DNA from: Erythrophleum ivorense
Lineage: Eukaryota; Streptophyta; Magnoliopsida; Fabales; Fabaceae
Reading direction: 5' to 3'
DNA length: 64,000 nucleotides
NCBI GenBank assembly: GCA_026724425.1
Contig: JAIUCV010000003.1
Span: 58,793,088 to 58,857,087, forward strand
The position numbers were made by a program, and so were the translations under genes. This document shows positions 9,850 to 22,310 of the stretch, piece by piece. The notes beneath the pieces are model-generated. The model did no database searches. It was not told the origin of the DNA and saw only the letters and a list, made by a program, of their open reading frames with translations. The number at the start of each line of letters is the position of its first letter. The first letter of the stretch is position 1.

Positions 9850-12395
9850 TGATTGAATTACATTTTAAAATTTAAATAAGAGCTATTTATTAATCAAAAT
9901 ATAGATGCGGTGGATATCTACAACTATGCTTTGGTGATAATTTGTTTATATATTACAAGTTTAAAATATTAAATATTTTAATTTATTAGGATTTATTGTA
10001 AGTTGGATTATAGGTTGTTTTATACTATAAAAAATTTGTTTGAATTTCAAAAAATGAATTTGCATTCATACCTTTACCTATACAAAAAGTTCATTACATT
10101 TTAATGGAATATTACAAGTAATACGGTTAACCAAAAAAAAATCAATTTGCAATTTTTGAAATAAATCTCATATGAAAATTTTAAAATTTTATTAAATTTT
10201 ATAAAACTTTATTTCAAATCTCTAACTCTTCTCTTCCATCAAATTATATATTTTCTAAATTTTTATTGTTTAATCATCAAATTTAATATCTCTAGATTTT
10301 TAATTCAAAGTATTTTTTTTTTGGGTAAAACAAATAAGAAACAAATAAATTTAATCTAATTCCAAACCAAAAGAAAAAAACAATTATATATATAAAGAAT
10401 CTTCAACGTTGTTGATCCTAAATAACAAGATATTAAATACTTTTTATAAAAAATCATTCAAGAGTCTGAGGCTTGCTTGTTAAAAAAGAGAGGAGTTGTT
10501 GGACAAGAACAATAGCTTTGTTGGGCTATTTGGCTGTTTTCTTTTCATAGAAAGTTAATAAAACACTAAATTACACTTGCAATAATTTATTTTTTAATAG
10601 AATTAAATTTTTTACATAACATATATATATATATATATATAAATTACTTAACTTTTTTTATTGTCATTAAAAATAAAATCACACTTTTTATATTATATTA
10701 TAAATTTATTAAAACATTATTTTAATATATCAAAAAATTTAAATAAGTAAAAATAGCAAGTATAAATTAATTAAAAATTTACTCCAACCCCATTCCCTCG
10801 TGGATTTGGATTTTTTAATTTATTCTTTGTTAATTTTTTTTGGCAAATTGAAGAAGGAAAAAAAGAAGATCAATACATTCTTACGAGAAAGGCAAAAGAT
10901 TGTTTTTCTTTTTTTTAATAATTTTTGTTTTACTATTGTAATTATTATTCAATAATTTTTAATTTTATTATTTTTTTAAAATAAAAATATGAAAATTATT
11001 TTATGTTATTTTTTATTTTATTATATATATCTAAGGAGGAATGAATAAAACATTGAGAAAAAGTAAATCGAACCCAAAGATTTTTGAAGGATATTTTGGA
11101 ATTAGACTGTCCATGTGCGAAAAAATATTTTTCTCAAATTATTAAAAAAATGTTTGAGAAAATGTTAATTATTAAAAATTAAAATAATAATATTAACTAT
11201 TAAAAATTATTTTCTGGTTTTGGGCAATGAAGCCCAACCCCTTATCCGGATCTTTCATCGCCCTCCGCCAAATCCCCGAACCCCCTGTCTGGATCTTTCA
11301 CTGTACCCACTTTCCCCTTTTGTTTGAAGCTCATCTTGCTATCGCCATCATTGTTTGAAGTTCTGTCGAAGGTTGTCATTGGAGCTTTTGTTAACCCAAC
11401 CCTCTCCTTCGGCAGCTAAGGTTTGTCTTTGTCTTTCTCTTTCTCCATTGTCTCGCTGAGTATAAGTCTTTTGAGCACAAAATCAATATGTATACTTGTC
11501 TTCTCCCTCACAAAATCAACCTTAATAAATAAATAAATAAGAGGTTTCTGGAAGTGTCGCATCTTTTAGACACTGTAAAAAATTATTAAGTCATTATACA
11601 ATTTGCTAGTATACGTAGTTAAGCATTTTGGCCTTTCTCTATTGTGGAGTAGTTTTGTTTCTTTCACAAACAAACTTTTCCTAGCAATAGATCTCGTGAT
11701 CAAATAGAGGAATAGATTCAGTAGTTTGTCCTTCATGGTAAAGTGGGTTAGCAACCATAGAATCTCATCCATGCATAAACTCACAAGTATAGTTTTAGCT
11801 AGTTGGAGTCACACTCATGAGATTAAAACAACTAACAAACATCTTACAATTGTTTGTGAGAGAGTCCAGCAAGCCTTAACCAAGGGCACGGAGGTGTCAT
11901 TTCATCCATAGAATAGAGTATCAAAGAAAAAAAATAAATCAAAGTAAGAATGAAAAAGAAGCTACTAGTTACCACACTTTCTATTTGTATAATTAATAAC
12001 AAAGCATTAGAAAAAAGAAAGAAAATTTGTTATTAGTGGCAGACAATCATGGAACTTTCCCCTACAAATCTATAACCTCTCTCTCCTAATATAGTTTTAG
12101 CTTTGAGGTAAAGATGGATTTGCTTTTCCACCTAGGATAGGAACGGCACCTCTCCAGAATGATATGTAATAGGAGTGCTTTCCTTGCTAGCTGTTAGCTT
12201 TTTTTTTTTTTGTTGGTTTTTTGGCACTTGTGTTTGAAATTTAAGTGGTCCAATTGGTTATTCTTCTGACATCGAAGCATAGCATGTAAAAAATCAATAT
12301 ACCCACTCACTTTCCATTACAGAGAGCGTCAACCATTTTGTGGGAAATTTTCTCAGATTTTGTTTTTGGCGAAAATCACAATAGAGATAAGAGAA
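9850..12395. other. AT-rich spacer with one GC-richer, promoter-like island
   Basis: Mostly AT-rich without open frames of interest. It holds a (TA)n run at 10619-10641. At 11228-11440 composition changes: a near-duplicate of about 30 bp around ggatctttca (11248 and 11290), pyrimidine-rich sequence, and a possible splice donor after ggcagctaag (11420). This could be the orphan promoter and first noncoding exon of a lost gene or a transposon fragment; I recognise neither. The opposed frames at 11566-11911 shadow each other and are not called. Confidence 0.45.
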
Positions 12396-12826
12396 TTCTT
12401 TGCTAAAACTGGAGATTAATTTCCCTTAGTGTTTTCTTCTTCTATCTGATGCTCAAATATTCCTCTTCAATGTAGATATTTTCTTTGCTAATTTAAAATT
12501 AATTGGATTCTTTGCTAAACATGGAGATTAACTTCCTTTCTATTTTTTTCTTCTATCTAATTATCATATTATCAAGTATAAGAGGGAAAAAGTTATAGAA
12601 ATTTGGAATAAGGCTAATGCTTTCATCAGTTCAAATATGCCTTTTCATTGTGATATTTCCTTTTCTAATTTAAAATTAAATATTTTCCTTCTATTTGATT
12701 TTCAAATATTCCTCTTCATTGTTGATTTTTTCTTTGCTAATTCAAAATTAATTCGATTCTCTGCTAAAAATGGATATTAACTTCCTCTCTTCTTGTTTTC
12801 TTCTTCTATCTGACTATCAAATTGTA
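12396..12826 (+). repeat. Degenerate tandem repeats of ~110-170 bp
   Basis: The pattern ttctttgctaaa...ggagattaa-tttcct...ttcttctatctgat...caaatattcctcttcattgt...tttgctaatttaaaattaatt occurs about three times (starting near 12396, 12508 and, in two pieces, 12681/12753). The middle unit has a ~60-bp unrelated insertion. No coding capacity. Confidence 0.75.
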
Positions 12827-13227
12827 TTCGCTGCACTAGATTATGAAATATTTTTTAATTTCCTCTCTTGTAACATGAAATGAAGCCTCTTACTTCTACT
12901 GATCCTGAACTTGACTTGGAACTACATAACTAGTTTTCTGTCACTCTCATGTGCTTCTACCTTTTTCTAACTACTCATTTCTTCATAGTGGGTGTCTTTT
13001 CTAGTTTTTTTTAAACTATTATACATGAAAGCTACATTTTTAAGATTAACCATAAAATAAATGAGTTTAAAATAATATTTTGCAGAGATTGCTTTTTTTT
13101 AGCAATCTGGTCTGATCAACAAATGAAAACTGTATGCAAAATTTCAAGAAAACATTATTCTTATTTGGGGAGTGAATGCTAAATTTCTATTGTTACATAT
13201 CTTTTCAACATAAAAATAAGTTTGTAG

Positions 13228-13246
13228 TAACAATTATTAAGCTCTA
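13228..13246. repeat. Target-site duplication of the RTE LINE, 3' side
   Basis: TAACAATTATTAAGCTCTA is identical to 16411-16429 over all 19 bases and directly abuts the microsatellite tail of the LINE. Confidence 0.93.
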
Positions 13247-13279
13247 CAACAACAATAACAATAACAAAGCTTTTTTCCA

Positions 13280-15370
13280 CTAAGTGGGGTTGGCAACATG
13301 GATCAATCGACGCCATAAGCATCTATCGTAAATTATATTTTTAGATAAACCATTTAAATCTAAATCTCTCTTAATAATTTCTCCTATAATTTGTCTTGGT
13401 CTTCCTCTACCTCTAATTATTGGACTATTCTCCATCTCATCTACTCTCATAACTGGGGCTTCTATAGGTCTTCTCCCAACATAACCAAACCATCTAAGTC
13501 TTGATTCTACAATCTTTTCCACAATAGGGGCAACTTCTACTTTCTCTCTAATGTATTCATTTCTAATCCGATCTCGCCTAGTGTGTCCATTCATCCAACG
13601 CAACAATCTCATATCTGTAACATTAAACTTATTCTTTTGTTGACTTTTTATTGCCCAACACTCAGTTCCATACAACATTGCAGGTCTTATAACTGTATGA
13701 TAGAATTTACCCTTAAGTTTGAGTGGTATTCTTCTATCACAAATAACATCCGAAGCACTCCTCCACTTCATCCACCCCGCTTGAATCCTATGTTTTACGT
13801 CTTCTTCTATTTCCCCATTATATTGTATTACGGATTTAAGATATTTAAATCGTGTGACTTGTGGTATAATATGTTCTCCAATTTTCACTTCTACGCTAGA
13901 AGTGATGTGTCTCTTACTAAATTTACACTCCATATACTCAGTTTTATTTCTACTTAAACGAAATCCATGAGTTTCTAAAGCTAATCTCCACCTCTCTAAC
14001 TTCTCATTCATTTCCACTCTCGATTCCCCAACTAAGACAATATCGTTTGCAAATAGCATACACCGTGGTACCGGCTCTTGGATATGTTCAGTAAGCACAT
14101 CCAATACTAAAGTAAATAGATAAAGACTCAGAATTGACCCTTGATGTAAACCAATAGTTATCAGAAAATCTTCTGTACGTCCACCTTTTGTTACTACATT
14201 AATTGTAGCCTCACCATACATATCTTGTATTGTTCGAATATAAGCTATACGAACTCCTTTTTTCTCCAAAGCCTTCTATAGAACCTTTTTTGGTACTCTA
14301 TCATATGTTTTTTCCAAATCGATAAACACTATATGTAAATCTCTTTGATTCTCTCGATATCGCTCCATTAATCTTCGCAACAAATATATTGCTTCCATAG
14401 TTGACCTTCCCGACATAAAACCAAATTGATTCTCCGTAACTTGGGTTTCTTTCCTTAATCGTTGCTCAATTACTCTTTCCCATAATTTCATTGTGTGGCT
14501 CATGAGCTTAATTTCTCTATAATTTGCACAATTTTAAATGTCCCCCTTATTCTTATAAATAGGAATTAAAGAATTTCTCATCCACTCATCTGACATTCTC
14601 TTAGATCTCATAATTTCATTAAATAACTTTGTGAACTAACTTATACATTTCCCTCCTAAACCCTTCCATACCTCAATAGGTATATTATCCGGTCCAACTG
14701 CTCTGCCACTCTCCATTCTCTTTAATGCTTCTTTTGCCTCTACCTCACAAATCTTACGATAAAAAGTATAATTTTGATCATCTTCTCTAGTGTCTAACCT
14801 ATCCGATTGCAATGCAATCTCATGGCCTTCATTAAAAAGCCTATGAAAATAATTCTTCCACCGTTCTCTAATATCTTGTTCCGTGACCAAGACTTTACCT
14901 TATTCATCTTTAATACATTTTACTTAATCAATGTCTTTTGTCTTTCTTTCCCTACTTTTAGCTAACTTGTAAATATTTCTTTCCCCAACTTTCGTACCTA
15001 AAGATTGGTATAACCCATCAAATGCCTTCATTCTCGCTTCGCTCACTGCCTTCTTAGTCTATTTCTTAGTTACTTTATATTTCTTCCAATTTTCATTACT
15101 CCTACATAATGACCACACTTTATAACACTCCCTCTTAACTTTAACCTTATCTTACACGCTTGCATCCCACCACCAAGATTCTTTATCTCTAAGTCCAAAA
15201 CTTTTTGATTCACCTAATATTTCCTTTGTCACTTTTCTAATCTCTTTAGCCATTCTATTCCACATATCATTAGCACTTCCTTGTATTTCCCAAGGTCCTT
15301 CCTCCACAATTTGTTTCTGCACATTCTTTTCTTTATCTCCCTTTAGTTGCCACCACTTAGTCATTAACAC
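13280..15370 (-). pseudogene. RTE LINE reverse transcriptase and C-terminal domain, broken
   Basis: Consecutive minus-strand pieces: 15152-15370 (linker, SWWWDASV), 14636-14890 (RWKNYFHRLFNE, GPDNIPIEVWKGLG), 14276-14503 (NQFGFMSGRSTMEAIYLLRR, VFIDLEKTYDRVP) and 13280-14269 (329 codons, GLHQGS at the start, CMLFANDIVLVGES in the active site, then the conserved C-terminal RLRWFGYVGRRP region). The polymerase box is normally FADD; here the first Asp is Asn, a change expected to abolish catalysis. Stops at 14274, 14633 and 15149 and elsewhere separate the pieces. The 124-codon frame at 13583-13957 on + is a shadow. Confidence 0.92.
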
Positions 15371-15406
15371 CCTATTTTGACATTTGTTTTTTACTCCCCT
15401 CCTAAC

Positions 15407-16305
15407 TTATACATCCATAACCAGAACTCTATGTTGAGTAGTTAAACTCTCTCTAGGTATAACTTTGCAATCCATGCAAAGTTTTCTATTCGATTTTCTT
15501 ATAAGAAAGAAATCGATTTGAGAACATATCCTTCCACTTTTGTACGTGATAAGATGTTCCTCACGCTTTCTAAAACAAGTGTTAGCTAATATAAGATCGA
15601 ACGTCAATGAAAAATCTAGAATAGTTTTACCCTCTGCATTTGCTTCCCCTATGCCATATCCTCCATGAATACCCTCGTAACCTGAAGATATACTTCCCAC
15701 ATGACCATTTAAATCCCCTCTTAAAAGAATCTTTTCTCCTAATGGTATTTTCTGAACTAAACATTTTAAATCCTCCCAGAACTTTACTTTGTGATACTAA
15801 TGACATTAAAAATTTTCTTTTCCACTATTAACTTTAATGCAATGATTCTATCTCCTAACCTTTTTACATCCATTATAACATTTTTCTAAAACTTATCTAC
15901 AATTATACCTACTCCATTTCTAGATTTAGCCTTCCTAGTATACCAAAGTTTAAAACCCGAAGTGTCTAATTCTTTCACTTTTTCTCCTATCCATTTAGTT
16001 TCTTGTAAACACATAAAATTAATTTTTCTCCTAATCATGGTATCTACTATTTTCATTGACTTACTCGTAAGTGTACCTATATTCCAAGTCCCAAAATGAA
16101 TCATACTCTCATGAACTAACTTCTTTATCCACATTCGTTTACGAAAATGTGAAAGCCCTTGCTTATTTTTCACTACACTCAGGCGACGATGTAGCGGCTT
16201 TTGCTCACTTGTCACTGTATTTGAGCTATACAGTGCATTACTTCCAGGCAACGCTCTAGTATTACATTTAATATATTGATTGTCCATGTCATAAAGATTC
16301 GACAA
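15407..16305 (-). pseudogene. RTE LINE endonuclease domain (APE-like), two broken frames
   Basis: Frame 15886-16305 (139 codons) contains GTWNIGTLTSKSMKIVD and FMCLQETKWIG, the Asn and Glu metal-binding motifs at the start of the APE endonuclease that nicks target DNA. After a stop the domain resumes in 15407-15700 with ANAEGKTILDFSLTFDLILA, SQIDFFLIR and TTQHRVLVMDV, giving the catalytic Asp and His. A gap of about 185 bp in broken frame separates them. The motifs themselves look intact; interruption by stops is what disables it. Confidence 0.9.
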
Positions 16306-16410
16306 AGTTTTACGTTGACTGTCGATTGTCTAACACAACCCTCTTCTTTTTTCTGGGCTTGGGACCGGCTATGAAAAATAATTTGCATCAAGGCTCGTCA
16401 TAAATAGAGT

Positions 16411-16429
16411 TAACAATTATTAAGCTCTA
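16411..16429. repeat. Target-site duplication of the RTE LINE, 5' side
   Basis: Identical 19-mer to 13228-13246, directly before the LINE 5' end. Confidence 0.93.
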
Positions 16430-18849
16430 ACCTTTTAAAATTTTAACAGAAGAGGATTCATTAAAAAGAGAATAGAGTAAGTGCAAAGAGAAAAGAATAA
16501 GAAATCCTCCCCAACAAAGACACAACAACCAGAGGAAAAAAGCTTATAATAAAGCTCTCTAATGCATATGTTAATAAGGTGGTTCATATATTTTTCTCAC
16601 AACCAAAGACAAAGGTGACCCAAATCAATTCAATGGTTATATCTCATAACTCATGCAAATTGATATGATATTGCCTTACCTCGCTTTCAAATTCCGTATA
16701 CAACTTTCCTATTTTTAATCATTCTAAAATCCACAAAAAAAAAAATTATCAGCATTCTGAGTAAAGTAAGTATTTAAGTTGAATGATATCAGATTTTGAA
16801 GTCATATATTCCATTGTCTGAGGGTGATGTTGTTTGTGCTGTATTAACAAAGGAGAAATTTGAATAGGTAATTGGCCTTGGAAAAAAGCCTTCTTAGGAA
16901 GATCCAAAGTATGTTTTAATTTATGCATGTCCCAAAAATATTTTTGGTTTTTGTTTATTCATTAATATGTTGAACCTAAATGATAGGCCTCATATCCTTG
17001 ATACCATTAATTTCATAATAGGCTTGATAATAGGTCAAAGGATAATTCCTCAAATTATTCCAAGAAATCAACTAAAAGTTTTAATTTTTAGTCTCTTTGA
17101 TGAATTCCTGCTCTATGATATCTGTCTTGCTTTTGCTCGTCTTCCAATGTATTATGCCCAAGATATGACATTCTTAAATTAGCTTATTATCTTTATTTTC
17201 TAGGAGTGAAAAAAGAATGTATATTCCTCCGAAGTATAGCTTTATATGCCACTTTTAAACTCTTTTATAAGTGACCTAATAAACTATCATCTATTTCTAA
17301 TATTAACACGTTTAGTTCAAAATATTATGCGAAATTTTGAATAAGTGGCATATGAGGGAACAAGGGAAATAAGCAGAAGATCATAAATGCATGAGTGTGA
17401 ATGTTAAGAGGTACATTAAATTAAAAAATAATTTTATAGATCAAAAATAATTTTTGTATTGTTATTTAAAAAAAGTAATAAAAATAAATACAATTAGTAA
17501 TAATTATAAAAATATAATAATCATTACACAAAATTTTTCTCTTTTATTTCATTATCTATTTAAATATTAAAAAAAATATCTTTAGTTGCAGCAAAAAAAG
17601 CTTTCATGCTATAGCAGCAATTTTAATTTTTAAAAGTAAGATAAACATATGTCATAGTTTAAACTTTTAACTAGTTAAATTAAATGTTTCATTAAGTAAC
17701 ATTACAAACTAGTAAATAAATATTTAAATTTTAGATAGCTACTTGTAGTGGCTAGGCTATGGTGACCGATGCCCTCGACATTTACACTGCAAATAGATTT
17801 TTTGTTGTTGTGTAGAAAGAATCATAGAAACTAAAATATAATATAATATATATATATATATATACATATAAAATAAAAAATAAAACTAACTCTTCCAACA
17901 AATTCTGATTTGATTATGATGTTGTTTACTTGTGTGTATAAGTGAAAACTTTAATTAATATAAACTAATGCCCTAACATCTATAAAATATGTATTCACAT
18001 TATTATGGGATAGGAGTGTGTATTAGGTCTTTCATTGGTGTTTAGCTTGGAGCCTCTTTCAAAGGGTATCCATTTCGAATTAATTGAGATATTGGCTACT
18101 TTTTGGCATGTCTGATTTTTCTGATTTTCTATTGTGTTATTTTTTTTCTTCCTTTATCCTTTTACCTTGTGCTTGTCCTTCTTCTTAGTAAAATTTATGT
18201 ACTTGTCCTTCTTCTTAGTAAAATTTGCTAGACATAATAAGAATTATTGTACGGATCCTTTACATTAGCTTCTTATGTTGATTTTCTTTGTTCAAGTTAT
18301 TTCTTTTTTTTTTTTTTGTAGATTGTAGATGCAATGATGAAATTCTGTATGACAAATGCATACATGGATGTTGTGGTTGGTTTTCAAATTTCAAAATAGA
18401 AAAGACTTGTATTTTGAAAATTTGAGAATATTCTTAGGTTAATGTGGGTATAATTTTTCAGGTGATGGTTGTAATCTAATGGCATGGTTGTTGGGAGTAC
18501 AGTGTCCTGTAAAGTTGATGTTACCATGTTTTTTAAGACTACATTGTACAACTTTGATGTTACCGACTCTAGTTCTTATGATTGATGACCATTACTTGGA
18601 ATTGGACTCATTCAAATATCTACTATCTCCAAATGTGCTTATCCAATTATTTAACATTAACCATATTATTAAGAGTGCGCTTATAACATTGGGGGAAAAA
18701 TAAAGTAATCCATTTTAATATTTCCTTGTAAACTCTTTTATTATGTTTTTGGAAAAAAGAGCTAGAAACCATTATAGCTTTGTAGATGAATCTTTGATGG
18801 TTACTGAGTATTTGTTGGATTATTTCATGACTACCTGAAAACAGATTAT
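16430..18849. other. Spacer between LINE and CACTA coding remains
   Basis: AT-rich, with (TA)n at ~17838-17864, a 23-bp tandem near 18176-18225 (cttgtccttcttcttagtaaaattt twice), and an unassigned coding-like segment listed separately. The 5' end of the CACTA element must lie somewhere here or be lost; I could not find a CACTACAAGAAAA-type terminus. Confidence 0.5.
16796..17182 (+). pseudogene. Unassigned coding-like segment with two stops
   Basis: One + frame from about 16799 to the stop at 17180-17182 is open for nearly 128 codons apart from two stops. It reads KSYIPLSEGDVVCAVLTKEK, stop, IGLGKKPS, stop, EDPKYVLIYACPKNIFG and on to YAQDMTFLN. The balanced composition is unlike the surrounding AT-rich spacer, which suggests a decayed exon or transposon fragment. 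I do not recognise the protein. It could be chance. Confidence 0.3.
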
Positions 18850-18959
18850 TAGGAGATAAAATGGAGGTGTTGGAAAATCAACGATGGATATATAATAGAG
18901 TAGACTCGAATCGTTGATGTTTTGCAATAAAGTTCAAACAAAGTGTCAAGGAGTTTCTT

Positions 18960-20590
18960 GCCCATACATGCCAATTGCCTTCCTTTTTGTATTTGGAGAA
19001 GATTAGACGTCCATGTGTTTAGTGTAAATGCAAGAAACATCTATGTCTTAACAATGTGAAAGTGCACATTTATAGAGATAGATTTAAGCTAGACTACTAT
19101 ATATAGATTAGTCATGGAGAAAGGTCAATTGACTATCATTCATCCATATGTCCAATGCTCAGCGTCCAACATGTCTTACATGGGTTGCTTGGGAACTAGT
19201 TGACATAATATAAGATTATGTTGATGGATGCAGTCAGGCCAAGTTTCAAGCATAACTATCATGAAAGTGCGAAAAGATGCCAAATTCAGAAGTGAGAGCA
19301 TTTTATGACATACTACACACTACACAGCAACCCTTATAGGGGAGGTTGTGATGTTAAATATGAACTTTTAATAGTTGTGCAGTTACTAAGCATTAAGACA
19401 GAGACCAACATGTCATAAGAAGGTTACAATTTAGTGTCACGGCTTATGCGGAGGATACAACCTAACGACACTTGTATGCCTATGGACTTGTATCAAACAA
19501 AGAAGTTGATGTCAGAATTAGGGTTTGGTTATATTAAAATTGATTGTTGTATGACTGGGTGTATGTTGTATTATAAAGATAATGTGAATACAACTCAATG
19601 TAAGTTTTATGATGAAGTATGATATGTCACAAGAAAGTATCATAGAAGAGAAAAGATTATTGCAACTAAGCAGTTATGATACTTATCACTAATTTTTGGA
19701 TTTCAAAGATTATTTGCTTATGGAAAAATAGTAAAAGAAATGAGGTGGCATTATGAGAACTGTTGATATTTTGGCGTTTTTACTCACTCGTCCAATGGAG
19801 AAGCATGTAAGGTATTTGATAGCACGTACCTTAACTTTGTGTATGATCCATGAAATATTCTGCTAGGGTTGTGTGTTGGTGGCCTTATGCCATTTGGCCA
19901 ATATGGGAAAAAGTATTCTTGTTAGCCAGTTATTATCAATTTGTACAATTTACCACCAGCAATGTGCATGAATGCGAGTATATGTTTTTGACATAGATTA
20001 TCCTTGATCTCAACAATGTCACAGGGAAAATAGATGTTTATTTGCAACAATTGATAGATGAATGAAAATTATTATAGATTGAGGATGTGCTAACATATGA
20101 TATCTTGTTGAGACAAAACTTTAAAATGCATGTTGCACTGTTATAGACAATTAATGACTTCTCAGCGTATGACATATTTGGTTGGATAGCAACGAGGAGA
20201 TTATATTGTCCTATATGTGTAAAGTCAAAGTCATTTCAATTGAAGCATGAGAGGAAAATGTCTTTTATTTAGCATTGATAATTTCTTCCACTATATCACG
20301 CATATAGGAAAAATAAAAGATCTTTTGGTAAAAACAGAGTTGAGAAATCAATGCGTCCGCTGTGGTTAGATGGAGAGGAAGTTTGACAAAGAATGTGCAA
20401 TCTGCCAAAAGTGATCGAGTGAGGAAAATTTGTACCAATCAAAAGATATAAGGACACTTACCATTGGATGAAATAGAACATATTTTGAGAATTGCCATAT
20501 TAAAAAACTAGCCTCATTCGACATAATTTTGATATCATGCACATTGAGAAAAAATGTGTTTGACAATGTATTGTATACTGTCATGGACAT
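18960..20590 (+). pseudogene. CACTA transposase, N-terminal and core part (TNP2-like), many stops
   Basis: Near 19018-19120 a frame reads CKCKKHLCLNNVKVHIYRDR then a YY-I...HGE motif, matching the transposase-associated zinc-binding domain at the start of plant En/Spm transposases. At 19434-19622 it reads LYQTKKLMSELGFGYIKIDC and CMLYYKDN, followed by RLFAYGKIVKEMRWHYEN near 19690-19760, the hallmark core of the transposase (Transposase_21 family). Near 20510-20590 it gives HNFDIMHIEKNVFDNVLYTV, the conserved HN(L/F)DVMHIEKN block. The frame is broken in many places. The reading stops abruptly at 20590 where LTR sequence begins. Confidence 0.88.
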
Positions 20591-22310
20591 AAGTGAGGTT
20601 GACTCCCAAAGAGTAAAGGTGAGTCTAAGTACCTCTAAAGTATGGGAAGGCAAATCCAAAAGCCATAAGGGAAGGGGTGAGGCCGATCCAAGTACTTAGC
20701 GAGCTCTTGAATGTTATCCATGGCCATTTCACATGTTTTAAATGTTTTTCATCATGTTTTATATGCTAACATGCCATACATGCATAATGAGACTTGTTGC
20801 ATGCAATATATGTATGTTTGAATGAGAGTTGAACTACTGAGATTCTCCGAATCTCACCCTCCCTCTCCACCATCCAACCATGCCAGGTGGCCCAAGTGAG
20901 ATAAGAGATGGGAGCAACCACCAACAAGCATGAGGCTAGGGATAGAGATGAAGAAAAGTGTAAAGCACATTGTATATGAGAATTGTACATGAGATGTAAA
21001 TGATGTATATGATGTAGCATGTACAAATGTTGTAAGACAATGTATGTATTAATGATGAATGTATGAGAATGAGATTTATGATGAGTGAAAAGCTATGCTT
21101 GAATGTGAAAGAACCAATGATAGTCTAGTATATACGGGTGCATAAGTGGGCATGGGGTAGTGAGTTTCCCCAATCTGAGTTATTAGACACTTGATGCATG
21201 ATTGATAGCTCCTATAGATGCTTTCTCATGTGCTCAAAGAGTCATAGAAGTAGAAAACTTAAGATTGGACCCCATTAGCCACACTTTTGGTCAAGAAATG
21301 GCCTTTTGCACATGATGTCATAGAATAGCCATATGACCTCTTCTAGCCATGAGATTTGACATGAGACTAGAGTATGTTTAGAGATTTCTGGGAAGCTAGA
21401 GTTCATGTCATTTAGAGGTCTATACAATTTTCTATGAGCATTCAAAGTTGACATCAGAAATTTGGATTTCAGAAAATCACTGTTCATTTGGTCAGTTTTG
21501 AAATCATGTCATCCGAGGGGCAAACGTAGTCCAATGGCTACGAAATTTTATACACAGAAACTAGATGGTCACAGTGACTTGTAGGAACTGGAAGCACCTC
21601 ATTTAGAGGTCCAGAGAGGAAGTTATGCAATTTCGAAGTTCCTGCCCAGAATCAGACACCCAGCCAGACCCGAGGTACTGTTTCATCGGTTTCCGGGAAA
21701 TTGGCTAGGTGAACTGATCTGGAGAGATTTTTCTCCTCTAGCTAACATCCACATCTTTCCATAGAGATAGAGTGTATGAGCATTGAATTTTTGTGGAATT
21801 AGTTAGACATTTTCAAAGTCCATATCAGTAAACTGTGACAGTAAAGAAGCCCCCTCTGACCAGTGAACTATTTCGATGTCAAACGCAGAATGAGTGAGAG
21901 ATTGAGACTTCTAAGTATTTTTAGCATGAAGTAGACGTCTCAAACTTTCTATAATGACCCAGATCATGTAGATACGATTTTTCTGCATTTAGTTATGAAT
22001 TTCCAAAGTTAGCCCAGAGATGAAGCAAAATCTGCCCATAGCGAAAATGCATGTCTCCAATCCCTTTTTGCTTTCCATGAGCTTAAAGCATATGTTTGGG
22101 ATTGCAATAAGTCTCAAATGAGTAATTGACCATGAGGAATCAGAGAGAGAGCTCAACCGGTCCATGTTACTTCTAAGTGGAGCTCTACCCACACATAGTG
22201 CCATAGAACGAGTAAGCATAAGGTAGAGAAAGTGTCTCCCTTATGAGTTCCGCACCGCCCATACGGGCTAGAGGGCACGTTGGGTATGAGCTAGAGGTTA
22301 AGGTGTCACA
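20591..22310 (+). repeat. 5' LTR remnant of the gypsy element (lacks the first ~1.2 kb)
   Basis: Starts at aagtgaggttgactcccaaa, corresponding to about 24692 in the 3' LTR, and ends aaggtgtcaca at 22310, like the 3' LTR end. Collinear with 24692-26412 with few substitutions. Confidence 0.92.

Larger units (their letters stand above)
13247..16410 (-). mobile_element. Full-length RTE-clade non-LTR retrotransposon (LINE)
   Basis: A 3.16-kb element on the minus strand. The 5' end (near 16410) has the plant-RTE leader with GCCTTGATGCAAA and CCGGTCCCAAGCCC-like text. APE-type endonuclease, RT and C-terminal domain follow, and the 3' end is a short conserved tail closing with (TTGTTA)-type repeats (13249-13266) instead of poly-A, which is characteristic of RTE elements. 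A perfect 19-bp duplication flanks it. About 3.2 kb is the usual full length of plant RTE elements. The ORF is broken by several stops and frameshifts, so it is no longer autonomous. Confidence 0.93.

Noticed and set aside
13583..13957. 124-codon + frame inside the LINE
   Set aside because: It is the opposite-strand shadow of the LINE reverse transcriptase C-terminal region.
20766..21026. 86-codon minus-strand frame occurring identically at 24869-25129
   Set aside because: Identity comes from the two LTR copies; no protein features, and the solo LTR does not preserve the frame.
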